Made by a program: the position numbers and the translations under genes. This document shows, one piece after another, positions 22,601 through 33,019 of a stretch of DNA of 64,000 bases (the first letter of the stretch is position 1; each line of letters starts with the position of its first letter). This stretch comes from Desarmillaria ectypa (lineage: Eukaryota; Basidiomycota; Agaricomycetes; Agaricales; Physalacriaceae): positions 682,001-746,000 of the forward strand of contig JAUDYN010000006.1 of assembly GCA_030407005.1 (NCBI GenBank). Reading direction: 5' to 3'. The notes beneath the pieces were generated by a model. It was given only the letters and a program-made list of their open reading frames with translations, made no database searches and was not told the origin of the DNA.

Positions 22601-23536
22601 TAATCCGCCCTCATTCGTGCGGGATGAGCCTGTGGTCTTTACCGATCGAAAAGCGCGGTTCTAGTTCGTTGTGTATATGGGTCGATCCTGTCCATGTCGA
22701 CGATGAAAGTCGAGGGCAGCCATTGAGGGACCGGAAGGCCGCGATCCTAGCAGATAAGTCAAGGGAATGGATAGTGTATACCTCTGCGGCATCTATCTGG
22801 TCGTTTTTAGCAGGAGCTTTCGGCGCTTTACCTGTTCATCATTAGCGCAACCCTCAGTATTCAACTCGAGTGTAGCGATAGTCTCTTCGGAGTCATCTCG
22901 GCTCATCCCACGTCCAGCGACAACTGAATCATATTTAAGTTCCATTGAAACAGGAAATGGCTTGAGTGTCCGTAGACGGAGGAGATTGGGTGTGGCTTTA
23001 AGTATATCCTGGTTGGATCATTTGAGAGATTCGGCACGCGGCTAAATCTTTGTCCAAGAAGAGCACCGGGCTATACGGAAATGAGGGCTAAATACTAGAT
23101 ATCCAAATGGGCATAGGGAACGCGCCTATTCCAAGTAGCGCTTATTGATGAACCTATACGTGCTGTCGTCGATAAAATTCATGCCTTTACTCCATTCCAC
23201 CAATCCTCGCCATTAAAAACTTCCCAATCTCCAAGATAGCATTCCTGATTTAAGCCAAACAAGCTGCTCCGTGTGGACCAACCTTTACGAGCTCGAGAGG
23301 ACTTCCACCACGTTGTTCACTCGAAGACCTCGCATTAACCCGGAGAATTCGAACTGCGACTGGCAACACCTACCTACCTCAAGGCAACACCTGTTCGTTT
23401 AGCACTCCCTTGACTGCATACACTTCTGAGCCTAGAAAGTGGGAAATAGTATGTATCATCAATCCCTCTCATTTCGAATACTCAGCACAATGACATTAGC
23501 ACTATCCAAGGTCCAATCGCTTTTTGGTGGCATGAT
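19683..23536. other. Region without an assignable gene
   Basis: May include the 5' exons of the gene ending at 19195 and other intron-rich or decayed genes (minus 20394-20615, 21211-21492; plus 21954-22259, 22624-22845). No conserved motif, repeat or RNA gene recognised. Confidence 0.35.
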
Positions 23537-23958
23537 TGTTAGGCACTGCCTTGGGCATGTGACTTGGGATGTCAGCTGATCTCTCTGGGCTGTTACGTGT
23601 TCGAACAATCACCCGGATAGAGAGATAGAAGCTTTAGTCTTCTGTGTAGTGCGAGTCAAGGAGTATATGATTGAATTTAGTAAAGAGATAGAGTACAACT
23701 ATGGAGTTTACTCTGTTTATATAGTATTTCTATGGCATTATATATAGATGAAACGCTAGAGTCCATGCACAAATGGTGTCGAAGTATGGTGGTCCAGAAG
23801 GATCATACAACCAATGAAAAGTGTCTGGGGTGACAGATGGTGAGAATGAGGGTGGTAACCAGTGAATAGCTGGATACGAGTCAGGTTCGAGGATAGATTA
23901 GATTGCTGAGTCATGGTTATGACTCGGATAAGATAAGATAAATGGAAAAATCATAACA
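23537..23958 (-). repeat. Solo LTR of the Gypsy-A family
   Basis: 422 bases reading, in reverse, as a diverged Gypsy-A LTR: TGTTAGGCACT...TCATAACA on the plus strand, with the same internal TATA, 'CCCAGACACTTT' and 'CCGAGTCAT' blocks. It is flanked by a perfect 5-base duplication ATGAT (23532-23536 and 23959-23963), so it is a complete insertion reduced to one LTR by recombination. It sits just upstream of the HET-like gene start at 24070. Confidence 0.9.
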
Positions 23959-24069
23959 ATGATGTTGATTTGGAACTGCATATGCTCCATCTTTTTGACT
24001 ACTTGGACAAGTAAAGATTCATCCCCTGACAAAACATCTGAACTTGGCGATGTTTACAGTTACACAATC

Positions 24070-24583
24070 ATGTCATCTGAGCTGCGAGAGATGCTATCAG
24101 ACATTAATCACTCCTCGGGGAGAACAGACTCCTTGAGTCCAGAGCTGCCTTCCATTGCAGGTTCACATACATCTTCTGACCCTAATGATTACTACAATTC
24201 ATGACCTCCACCAGTAAATCAGTTGAAAAAGAAGCAGGCAAAATTGATAACATATTTCCAGCATATGCAGAATATCTCTTATCTCAAAGTCATCATCTCT
24301 GCTGTCACCAAGGCAGGTCAAGCAGAATCATCGATCATCATTCCAAAGCAATGGGTGTACACCAGTTGAAACCCCATGATATCATCCCACCTTGCTGACA
24401 CTTCTTGCACTACCATGGGCATTCAGGGCCTCTTGGTTCAACTGAACACCACACTGGGAATGTCACATGCTCTGGACACTCTATCCCTCTCCTCCCTTCT
24501 TGAAGACTGCATTACAAACAACTATGATTTTGGGATGGCATATGGCCATCTCTGCCAGATATGGTACACCTGCAACTGGAGCA
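24070..24583 (+). pseudogene. HET-like gene, 5' piece (split by the copia element)
   Basis: N-terminal part of a heterokaryon-incompatibility (HET)-like protein of the Agaricomycete type, from ATG at 24070 (MSSELREMLSDINHSSGR). The frame runs to the copia insertion, interrupted by TGA codons that look like decayed CGA (for example after NDYYNS and WVYTS). The last text before the insertion, YDFGMAYGHLCQIWYTCNW, continues directly after the insertion with TIQDRLCRWEEKDQEMQQK once the element and one copy of the 5-base duplication are removed. The piece is CpG-poor like the surrounding transposons. Confidence 0.75.
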
Positions 24584-24882
24584 TGTTGTAAAAGAGTGTG
24601 TAATAGAGGTTATGAGTGTAGTGGTAAACTATGAGACTTGACTATGTGAGAGAGGTGGGTGAGAATTTTTGATCTATATTCTTGGTGGGGTGGTCTGCTT
24701 GGTATATATACTACAAGGTGTGTACTTCTAGAATATACTATTATCTACTAGTGTCCATGTCTGACTCATTGCTGAGTGAGCAGATAGATGATTGACTCAA
24801 GGAGAAGGTGTGTGAAGGTTCGCACACTTCAACATTGCTCTGATTGCTGGATTGCCATATGTGGCTGAGTGTATCTTTAACA
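24584..24882 (-). repeat. Copia 3' LTR
   Basis: 299 bases bounded by TGTTG...TAACA on the plus strand, near-identical in layout to 55025-55320. The adjoining internal sequence (24883-24891) reads GAGGAAGAG on the minus strand, a polypurine tract for plus-strand priming. Confidence 0.9.
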
Positions 24883-24889
24883 CTCTTCC

Positions 24890-25150
24890 TCAAGATGGCA
24901 ATAGGCCTAATTCATAAATGAACTTCTCATGCTTGGGCCTCGGCAATGCTTTTATAAAAATGTCAGCAACCATTTCATTAGTGGGACAATATACTAGTTT
25001 GATGACCCCAGATTCTACTTTTTCATGAACAAAATGATTCTGCACATCAAAGTGCTTTGACCATGCATGATATTGTGGATCTCTAGTGATGGTGATGGTG
25101 GATTGGTTGTCTTCAAATAACAGAGTAGGTTTTTCTTGGATGTATCCCAA
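24890..25150 (-). pseudogene. Copia RNase H domain
   Basis: Text LLFEDNQSTITITRDPQYHA, HFDVQNHFVHEKVESG and ADIFIKALPRPKHEKF is the C-terminal RNase H of Ty1/copia Pol, ending just before the 3' LTR. It is the longest unbroken piece of this copia Pol. Confidence 0.9.
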
Positions 25151-25159
25151 TTCTGCTAA

Positions 25160-26180
25160 GAGATTGCAATTTCAGATTGCTTGATGCATTCATTGCATGT
25201 GCTAAAGCTGTGTATTCTGCTTCTGTGGATGACAAGGCAATGGTTAACTGCTTCTTGGATGACCATGCAAACACTCCACCTCCCAATAGGTAGGTATAGC
25301 CTGAGACTGACTTTTGGTCATCTGGGTTGGATGCATAATCTGCATCAGTGTATCTGGCACTGAGAACCTTATGTTCTTCATTGGCTCAGAAGATGAGTTT
25401 TAAGTCCTTTGTTCCAGATAGATACCTAAACACTTGCTTTACAGCTGACTAGTGTTTGGAATCTGGGTTGTTTGAGAACTGGCTTAACAACTGTATGGCA
25501 TATATGATGTCAGGCTATGTGCAAATTGCAGCATATATCAATGAACTGATAGCAGACTGGTATCTGCCTTGGATGGTAGGCTCAACACATTTATCAGCTG
25601 GTTGCTTATGTAGAGTGATGTTAGGATCAAGTGGAGTGATGATGGGTGATGCATTGTGGAGGCCAAAATGGGTGAGTATCCCCTTGATATATTTTTGCTA
25701 GGATAATAAGATGGTGCCATGATTGTGGTTCCTCTCTATGTTGATCCCAATAATTTTTTTTGGCTCTCCCATATCCTTGATGTTGAATAGCCCTGCTGAC
25801 TCCTTTTTTACTCTGTCTAGATCCTCAGGTATTTCTGCAAAGATCAACAAGTCATCAACCTATATAGTCAGAAATACTGTCCTACTGTTTTATATGTGTT
25901 TATAGATGCAATAGTCAACTTCAAGCTTTGAGAATCCAATGGAGATGAGTTTTCTATTAAATTCATGGTTCCACTCATATTCTGACTGTTTTAACCTATA
26001 AAGAGTCTTGTATAATTTGCAGACACATTCCAATTCATTGTCATAGTCTGAAGGCTGGCACATGTATATTTCTTCCTCAAGTTCTCTATTAAGATAAGCT
26101 TCTCTAATGTCCACCTGACCAATTTCAAGGTTGTTGATGATGGCTATACCTAGTGCAGCATGAACAGATTTGAGACAAAC
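25160..26180 (-). pseudogene. Copia reverse transcriptase, C-terminal part
   Basis: From the Gypsy-B junction downward: NNLEIGQVDIREAYLNR, then ELEEEIYMCQPSDY, YKTLYRLKQS, and the catalytic VDDLLIFAE near 25860-25880 (preceded by a stop where a Tyr codon is expected). The N-terminal half of the same domain lies 26 kb away at 52135-52341. Several stops interrupt it. Confidence 0.88.
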
Positions 26181-26642
26181 TATTATGATTTTTCCTTTTT
26201 ATCTTATCTTATCTCCCAGCACTTATCTTATCATCAGCACTTATCTTATTATCTTGATTCTTATTTCTATTCATGGCAATCACTGTTGCCTTGCCCATAA
26301 AATATGACTTTAGCTATTGTGCTCATAGCTCACAATAGTTGCTTGCCCAATAAATGTTTCTTATTGTTTTATGCATAAACTACACATAAACCTACTTATT
26401 ATTAGCTATCTAGTTTTCATATATAAACTAGTTAGTTCTCACTGTAAATCTCCAGCTTCAAACTGAAAGTTTATCTATACTATCATTTCTCTTATAGAAC
26501 TCAGCTAAGGACTTAGCCTCTCTTTATTGGATCTGAAGACCATAGCTGCAGACTCTAGTGTGATTGTCCAAACATGAGATAGCCCAGAGTTATAGCATAT
26601 GTCTGCAGATCACATAAGGTATGGTGATACTTTATCCCAACA
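26181..26642 (+). repeat. Gypsy-B 5' LTR
   Basis: Starts TATTATGATTTTTCC (decayed TGTTATG...) and ends CCCAACA. Contains TATATAAA at 26420-26427. The block ACTGTAAA (26441-26448) is complementary to TTTACAGT at 26646-26653 just after the LTR. Confidence 0.88.
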
Positions 26643-26699
26643 GTCTTTACAGTCTTTAAGCTACTAGAAGAATCTCAGCCTAAAGCCAGAAATGCATCC

Positions 26700-28086
26700 C
26701 CTGACCAACTAATAGAGAGAAGAGTGACTCCAGCTCCTTCCTCCCTCTCATCGAGCTCTCTGATGATCCCACATCCATTCCAACTCTCTCACCCACTTCT
26801 TAATCTCTCACTGACCCCTTTAATGCCTATGACCTCAACTATGAGTGGCCCAAACTTGCCAATATCAATTAAAGAATCCTCAGTCCCTTTCAAAGTGAGG
26901 CATGAGAGCTTAGAAGAAGTGACATCAAGGTCCAAACTCTCTGGCCTGGCATTCATCCTAAGATAAATGAGTATCTCACTCTTAATTAAGGAGATCCAAT
27001 CTGAGGTCCTGGTGCAGGTGCCACTATACACACCCAGATATATGCTAATTGAACCTATAGTCTATACTCTCTATTGGTAGGAGATAGAGTACTCAGCTTA
27101 TGCTCATGAACAACCCAACCAATGAGTAGCAGGAGTCAGAGTATGCTCTTTGGGTTCTAGCCTGAAGAGAGAGAGACTGGCCAGACATCAATAGCCAATT
27201 TTAATAGTTTTACATATAACACAGGCTTTTATGCAGGGCTGGAATCATTCCAGCCCTAATATACTTTTTTTTCTTTATATGACTATCCCTCAGACACTCC
27301 TCTAAACCAACTCTGACCTCTCTCTGACTCTCCACCTCCTATGACTAATATGATCATATCACCACTCTTGCTTGATGTTTTTTATTGGTAAGAACTGATA
27401 AGCTAAACCTAGTAACAGAACTTTTATCCTTATTAGGGAGAAAGTCTTCTATTTGCAGAAGCTAGGAAGGACCTTAGCACTAGTATGGCATCACTAGTGC
27501 CACTCCAACCAACCAAGAAGGAATGTCTCTTACAAGCTAAAGAAGACCTGATTTGAAAGGATCTATAAATTGAAGAACTGTGATAAGAACTCACTGCAGC
27601 CAAGGTACTATGAGATGAGCATGTTAAGTTTTGGCAGTTACCCATCAAAGAAAAACAACTAGAATAAGGTAGGACCTGAAACCCACCCCCAGATTCACTC
27701 TCATGATCAGACTAATACTTTATCCTATGACCACTCTCTGATCTCTATCCTAATCTAGTTAGCAATATACTTAGTGGTACCTTATATCTAGACATCAAAC
27801 CAGTCCTAGTACAATCACCAAAACCTTTCAAAGAGGATCACAATGACACTGAAAGATTTGTAGGCAATTGTATCACCTATTTTGAAGTATTTTGATGCTA
27901 TTTCCAACTCTTCTCTCATTTAGTTCTTTTTGCCTCATCCCACTTTGAAGGAGCTGCAAAAGACTAGTGAGTTTACAAACATCCTAAGTATTAGACTCCA
28001 ACCAGTACTACCAGGATTTCCACCCATTTTTGGTATTCAAACTGGAAAGAATTTATCAATATTATCACCCAACAGTTCTATGATTT
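26700..28086 (+). pseudogene. Gypsy-B gag, 5' part
   Basis: Decayed Gag aligned by eye with Gypsy-A: IELSDDPTSIPTLS, YEWPKLANIN, then FKEDHNDTERFVGNCITYFE and LFSHLVLFASSHFEGAAKD. The N-terminal hydrophobic segment present in Gypsy-A and Gypsy-C is absent, because the sequence passes from the primer site directly to the acidic region. It is cut at 28086 by Gypsy-A and resumes at 38274 with IIKEIHKKKMFDLHM. Confidence 0.8.
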
Positions 28087-28321
28087 TGTTACGATTTTTC
28101 CGTTATCTTATCTTATCCGAGTCATATCCATGACTCATCCATCTAATCTAATCCTGAAAACCGACTCGTATCCAGCTATTCACCGGCTACTACCCTCGTT
28201 CTCACTGTCTGTCACCCCAGACACTTTCTATTGGTTCTATGATCCTCCCAGATCGTCCAACTTCAACACCGTTTGTGCATGGACCGTAGCATTTCATCTA
28301 ATTATAATGCCGTAGAAATAC

Positions 28322-28368
28322 TATATAAACAGAGTAAACTAGACAGTTGTACTCTATCTCTTGTTTAA
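28322..28368 (+). promoter_or_regulatory. Gypsy-A promoter and self-primer segment
   Basis: TATA box at 28322-28329 and, at the expected start distance, TATCTCTTGTTTAA (28355-28368). This 14-base block is the exact reverse complement of the 14 bases directly following the 5' LTR (30222-30235). In Tf1 of fission yeast the cleaved 5' end of the mRNA primes its own reverse transcription in this way; the same role is inferred here. Confidence 0.75.
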
Positions 28369-28751
28369 ATTACAATCATATACCTCTTGTCTACACAAGA
28401 CTAAAGGCTCCTTGGCTTACATCTCTCAATTGGGTGATTGTTCAAACGCGTTGATGTGCTTGGTAACGGCGAGTGACAAAAGAATTAGGGAATGGCAATG
28501 AACACCAATCACACTAAACCTCTTACTACTCTACACTTAATCACCAATATTGAATTCGGGCGGTTTCGAGTACGATGGAAGCACTCTGCAGACTTCAATA
28601 ATCAAGTACAATTGTCTTTAAGACGTTTTATTCGTTACTAGTGAGTTTATACAAAGTACTACTCGTACTAGTGGGGTGGGTAAGACACAATTAGATAAGA
28701 GTGACTTGGTTTGAGCTACTGCGCTCGTTCTGACTGAAACGGCTTCAGGCT

Positions 28752-28949
28752 GGTGGCGCTCTTGGCCCTATACTGCTTCCTACAAGTGATAAACACTTGA
28801 CCAGTCGCACTCTTGGCTGACTAGTGGCGCTCTTGGCCTAAGAATAAACTGATGGCACTCTTGGCCCTATACTGCTTCCTACAAGTGATAAACACTTGAC
28901 TAGCCGCACTCTTGGCTAACTAGTGGCACTCTTGGCCTAAGAATAAACT
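28752..28949. repeat. 99-base direct tandem repeat (2 copies)
   Basis: Two copies starting near 28752 and 28851, each with GGCNCTCTTGGCCCTATACTGC and ending AAGAATAAACT. Each unit itself repeats the short word CTCTTGGC several times. Inside the DNA element. Confidence 0.85.
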
Positions 28950-29237
28950 ATAACTCCGAGAACTTTGCTTGAACTAACTTCAAAACACTCCGGACCTTTG
29001 CAGGACACAACAGTGACTCTAATGGACTTCAATTCAATGCAATTCTATGGGTGACTTAGCGACTATTAATCACTTCGTCGAGGTCAAGCACAAAAGCCTT
29101 TAATTGGGGACACCAGTTACTACCAGTGAGGGCTCAACTGCGGGGATGGCTTGCCTGCTTTGCACGAGTGCCCATCCCACTACTTATATACTACTGAGGC
29201 AAAACTATAAATATTATCTGGGTATAGGGTATATTGG

Positions 29238-29730
29238 TAAGGATTTCTTGGCTAGTCACGAATAATGGTGAATAATCACACAATAGTCGGTCTAGTCTGT
29301 TTTCTTTTCAAATATTCGGTCTAGAGACTCCACAGTTGGTCTTTCCGCACCCTTGGCACAACTACATGCCCTAGTAACGCGGTTATATGGATATCCGGAT
29401 ATTGGTGCCTGTAACAGCTATCTGATCATGATCGAGGGTGCAGTCTGGCTCCACTAGCATCGATCATAAGAGATCTATATCATGATAAGGATTTCTTGGC
29501 TAGTCACGAATAATGGTGAATAATCATACAATAGTCAGTCTAGTCTGTTTTCTTTTCAAATATTCGGTCTAGAGACTCCACAGTTGGTCTTTCCGCACCC
29601 TTGGCACAACTACATGCCCTAGTAACGCGGTTATATGGATATCCGGATATTGGTGCCTGTAACAGCTATCCGATCATGATCGAGGGTGCAGTCCGGCTCC
29701 ACTAGCATCGATCATAAGAGATCTATATCG
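29238..29730. repeat. 248-base direct tandem repeat (2 copies)
   Basis: Copies 29238-29485 and 29486 to about 29730, each running from TAAGGATTTCTTGGCTAGTC to AGAGATCTATATC. They differ at only a few positions, so the duplication is recent relative to the older transposons around it. Confidence 0.9.
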
Positions 29731-30221
29731 AAATAGTCGGATCTGGGCTCAAGGTTAATCCATTCCTAATTTATTTCTAAGTCCTGTTTCAAGATTGCCA
29801 TGTGACTAGTTATCCTGACTTAGGCGTTTATGCCCAGTCTGGGCTGCTAGTGACAGAACTTGACGAGATCTGTGTACTCTGCTCCTGGTTTTTGTGTGCT
29901 AGTAGCATCCTTCGTTTGCTAGTGGCTGTATTTCACTTAGTCCTGCTAGCATTCGAGTTACTAGTCTGGCCGGCTGGTAGATTTAACCCACTAATGGTGT
30001 TGCATCTAAGTCCTGGCTCTACCAGTTGCTTACTGCTTTTAACTATCAGCTCGAAGCCTCAGCTATAGTCCTCTATGTATCACTAGTATAGGATAGATGT
30101 GCAATAGTATTGTTACAAAATCGCAAAATCTAGGTGTGAATGCATAGACGGCATATCAGCGTAATGGCCCAGAGGGATCAGCTGACTGCCCCAAGTCACG
30201 TGTCCAAGTTGGCACCTAACA

Positions 30222-30235
30222 TTAAACAAGAGATA
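30222..30235 (+). promoter_or_regulatory. Gypsy-A primer-binding site (self-priming type)
   Basis: TTAAACAAGAGATA immediately after the 5' LTR. It does not begin TGG as tRNA-primed sites do, but is fully complementary to 28355-28368 in the LTR at the predicted mRNA 5' end. Confidence 0.75.
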
Positions 30236-30276
30236 TCTTCCCTTCTATTATGCTAGCCATATAGAAGAACTTCCTC

Positions 30277-32994
30277 ATGTCCGGAGAAGATAGAAACTCT
30301 CAAGAAACCTGAACCATCTCTCTTGGCGTTGCAATCGGTGGCGCCATACTATTGTCTTTCTTCACGGTCCTCACCGTACTAATTTATGAGGAAGAACTCC
30401 AGGCACTGCTCAGAAGGCAGCCCCGATGACCAATTCCAGAACCCCGCCCCACCCCACCCACCACCGATGACCTTCCCAGGGAGATACCCCCTGCAAGACT
30501 GGGAGAGCGAGAGGAACTACCACTCGTTCGTCCCTGGGCCCGATTCATCATCGGCCCCGCCTCCTCCTCTGAGGAGAGCAATGATCCGAGGCCCCCATCT
30601 CTGGGGATCTCAGAACTTCGGGCCCAGATTGCCCAATCTGCTTGCGCCTACAATGCGAGAGCCGTCCTCCTCCAGTACCGGATGGAACGACCCACTGTCG
30701 CACTGGAGCGACCAACAGTCGGTCTTGCAGAGACTGAGGAATACGAGAGGGACGTTCGGCCTGAGATGGACGAACCCTGGCCCTCATACCCCGGCCCCCC
30801 CCCTCGTCCAAGAACCCCCACCCTCCGCATATCCCAGCAGAGGTCAGATTTCCCGTCGCCCGACAGCGACAACAGTAGCAGGTCCGACTACTCCAGACCT
30901 CGACACCCCGACGATCCCAGCATGGATCGAAACCACCCTTACGGCCCCTGGGGCTGTGAGCAGTGGCCAGATGAGGGAGAGAAATTCTCCCTCTCCTCCC
31001 TCCCCATCATCGAGATCTCTGATGACGAGTCCAATGACGACATCGTTGGAGACAACGCCCCAGTCCCGTCCGCTCCCCGTGCCGCTGACGACCCCTTCAA
31101 TTCAGATGGGGCAGATTACATCTGGCCGGACCTCTCCAAGGTTGACCGGAGACTCTTCGGTCCATTCCGGACTGCAGCTTGGGAAATTCGACAAAGGGAC
31201 ATCGAATCCCGCGACCTCTGGGATGAACCCAGGGTCGAAATGGACGAGTGGCTTGCCCTTAACAGGGGCGATCCCATCAGAGTCCCCCTTGAAGGCCCTA
31301 GCAATGCCAGGGCCAATATCATCAACCACTGGATACGTGCCAACCGCGACCGGTCAATTTTCCGCCCCTCTGCAGGGGATCGTTTTCCAGGGCACTACCC
31401 AGAACCCCTCAGGAACAACAAGAGCTGGACAGGACCCTCCAGCACCTATGGCGGCTGGAGGTGGCACAAGAGGAATGAGTGGGGGCAAGAGCCCCAGTAC
31501 AATACGTTAACCTACAATACAGGTTACTACAGAGGGATGAAATACCACCACCCTCAATACGAAATTTATCCAGATCACCCACTGGATACCCCGGTCGTAA
31601 GCCCATGACCACTTCCCGACTCACCCCCATATCATAGGGCGCGTCACCAAGGATACCACCCCTATCAGGGTGGTAGTCTTCTCTTCGCAGGGGCAGGAGA
31701 AGAAATGGAAGCAGAAGGAGCCCCTGCAGGAAACGCCACCACAGGGGCATCAAGAACCCCTGCCACAGCAGAAGAAACCCGGCAGCAGATGCGGAACAAA
31801 CTGCTGGAGAAGGAGTGGCGCATAGCGGAAATGCACGACAGGCTTGACAAGGAGGATGCCGTCCGCAAGACATTGGTGGACTACCTCTGAGTCCAAGAGC
31901 GCGAGAAGGAGCCGGAGAGGGGAAGACCGCCGGGGCTGCTAAGAGGCTACCCGGGGTACAGGCTGGATCGATTCTCGATCCCAAGACCGCCCCCTGGTCA
32001 GGGACCCCCTGACCCAATCCTGAACCCGGTCGGGAATGCCACCACTGATGCCCCATACTTGGGCATCAAACTGACCCTCGTCAAGGTCCCCACCCCATTC
32101 AAAGGGGATCATGATGACATCAAACGCTTCATAGGTGATTGCATTGCCTACTTTGAAGTGTTCTGTCATTATTTCCAGGTGCCGTCGCACCTGGTACTAT
32201 TTGCAATGTCCCACTTTGAGGGCGCCGCCAAGGACTGGTGGGTCTACAAGAGACCTGAATACTGGGTGGGCGATGCCTTTGACAGCACCACCGCCCATTT
32301 CCGATACCCCGACTGGGCCGACTTCGTCGACCTGGTCACACGACAATTCCGAGATCCCGCAATCAAGGAAATACACAAAAAGCGCATGTTCAACTTGCGC
32401 ATGGGAGCACAGCCTGCCTCCCATTACTTCCAGAAACTGGAAGAAGAAGCAAAGCTAGCGGGCCGGAGAACTGATGAGGCCGAATGCGGCGCGATGGTGA
32501 AGGCAGTGCGGCTAGGAGTGCCTAGCTCATACACAACCTTCATATTGAATATGGGCGTGAGCATCCCACGCTCATACCCAGAATGGAAGGAATGCATCCT
32601 CAGGATGTATGAAGAGCATCAGCGGAAATGGGTCTTTGACCAGACCACGAGTACACCTCAGGACAGCCAGAAGCAGGGCCCGCGTCCCCAGCAACAGCAA
32701 CCCAGTGGCAAGAACACCGCTGGGGCGACAAGTTCCTCGGCTCCAAAGCCGAGTGCTGGGAGTGGAGGAGCCAGTTGGGATGCTGGAACAGGTAAGTGGA
32801 CGACGTACGGAGGGGCGGGGAAGCCCATAGACATAGACCGGCAAAAGGCTGAGGGGCGCTGCTTCAGGTGCGACCAAAAGGGTCACCTGAGCAGGGATTG
32901 CCCTACAAGAAAAGAGAAGAACGTTGTGAGATATGTGGGGCCCACTGACACAGTGGTGCCAAGCACCTCCAAGATCGAGGAGGTAAAAGAGTAG
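30277..32994 (+). pseudogene. Gypsy-A Gag with N-terminal membrane segment and zinc knuckle
   Basis: One frame of about 905 codons, from ATG 30277 to TAG 32992-32994, interrupted by four TGA codons (30310, 30427, 31606, 31888) that fit CGA decay. Residues about 13-37 are a hydrophobic run (LGVAIGGAILLSFFTVLTVL inside it), a likely transmembrane helix. A long proline-, acid- and arginine-rich stretch follows, then the capsid-like core (ACIAYFEVF-type region with FKGDHDDIKRFIGD, SHFEGAAKDWWVYKRPEYW) and a CCHC knuckle CFRCDQKGHLSRDC near the C-terminus. Capsid and knuckle are normal Ty3/gypsy Gag; the N-terminal helix is not. The same helix occurs in Gypsy-C. Confidence 0.85.
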
Positions 32995-33019
32995 GGTGTC
33001 AAGGGTTCAATTCCCCTTG
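32985..33019 (+). promoter_or_regulatory. Putative -1 frameshift module at the gag-pol junction
   Basis: AAAA (32985-32988) before the gag stop TAG (32992-32994), then a stem-loop with a 6-bp stem CAAGGG/CCCTTG (33000-33005, 33014-33019) and an 8-base loop. Slipping back one base on AAA leads into the frame that carries Pol. Gypsy-B and Gypsy-C have the same arrangement at 38903-38937 and 44383-44416. Confidence 0.55.

Larger units (their letters stand above)
28452..30158. mobile_element. Non-autonomous DNA element in the Gypsy-A 5' LTR
   Basis: 1707 bases that interrupt the 5' LTR; the uninterrupted 3' LTR reads ACGCGTAATGG at the same place. The LTR bases GCGT occur on both sides (28448-28451 and 30159-30162), a 4-base target duplication. 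Ends are TGATGTGC and GCATATCA, an imperfect 8-base inverted repeat (7 of 8 match). No transposase-like frame inside; contains a 99-base tandem pair and a 248-base tandem pair. Family not assigned. Confidence 0.8.
28087..30221 (+). repeat. Gypsy-A 5' LTR, interrupted by a DNA element
   Basis: LTR parts 28087-28451 and 30163-30221 add up to the same 424 bases as the 3' LTR. TATATAAA lies at 28322-28329; the predicted transcript start is about 30 bases on, near 28355. It begins TGTTACG and ends CCTAACA. Differences from the 3' LTR are few and appear to be all transitions. Confidence 0.92.

Noticed and set aside
23537..23958. Reading the AT-rich block before the HET-like gene as its native promoter
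   Set aside because: It is a complete reverse-oriented Gypsy-A-family LTR with a perfect 5-base target duplication.
30548..32886. Several long alternative-frame ORFs over Gypsy-A gag
   Set aside because: GC-rich, proline/serine-coded shadows; the true frame is fixed by the capsid core and zinc knuckle and by agreement with Gypsy-B and -C.
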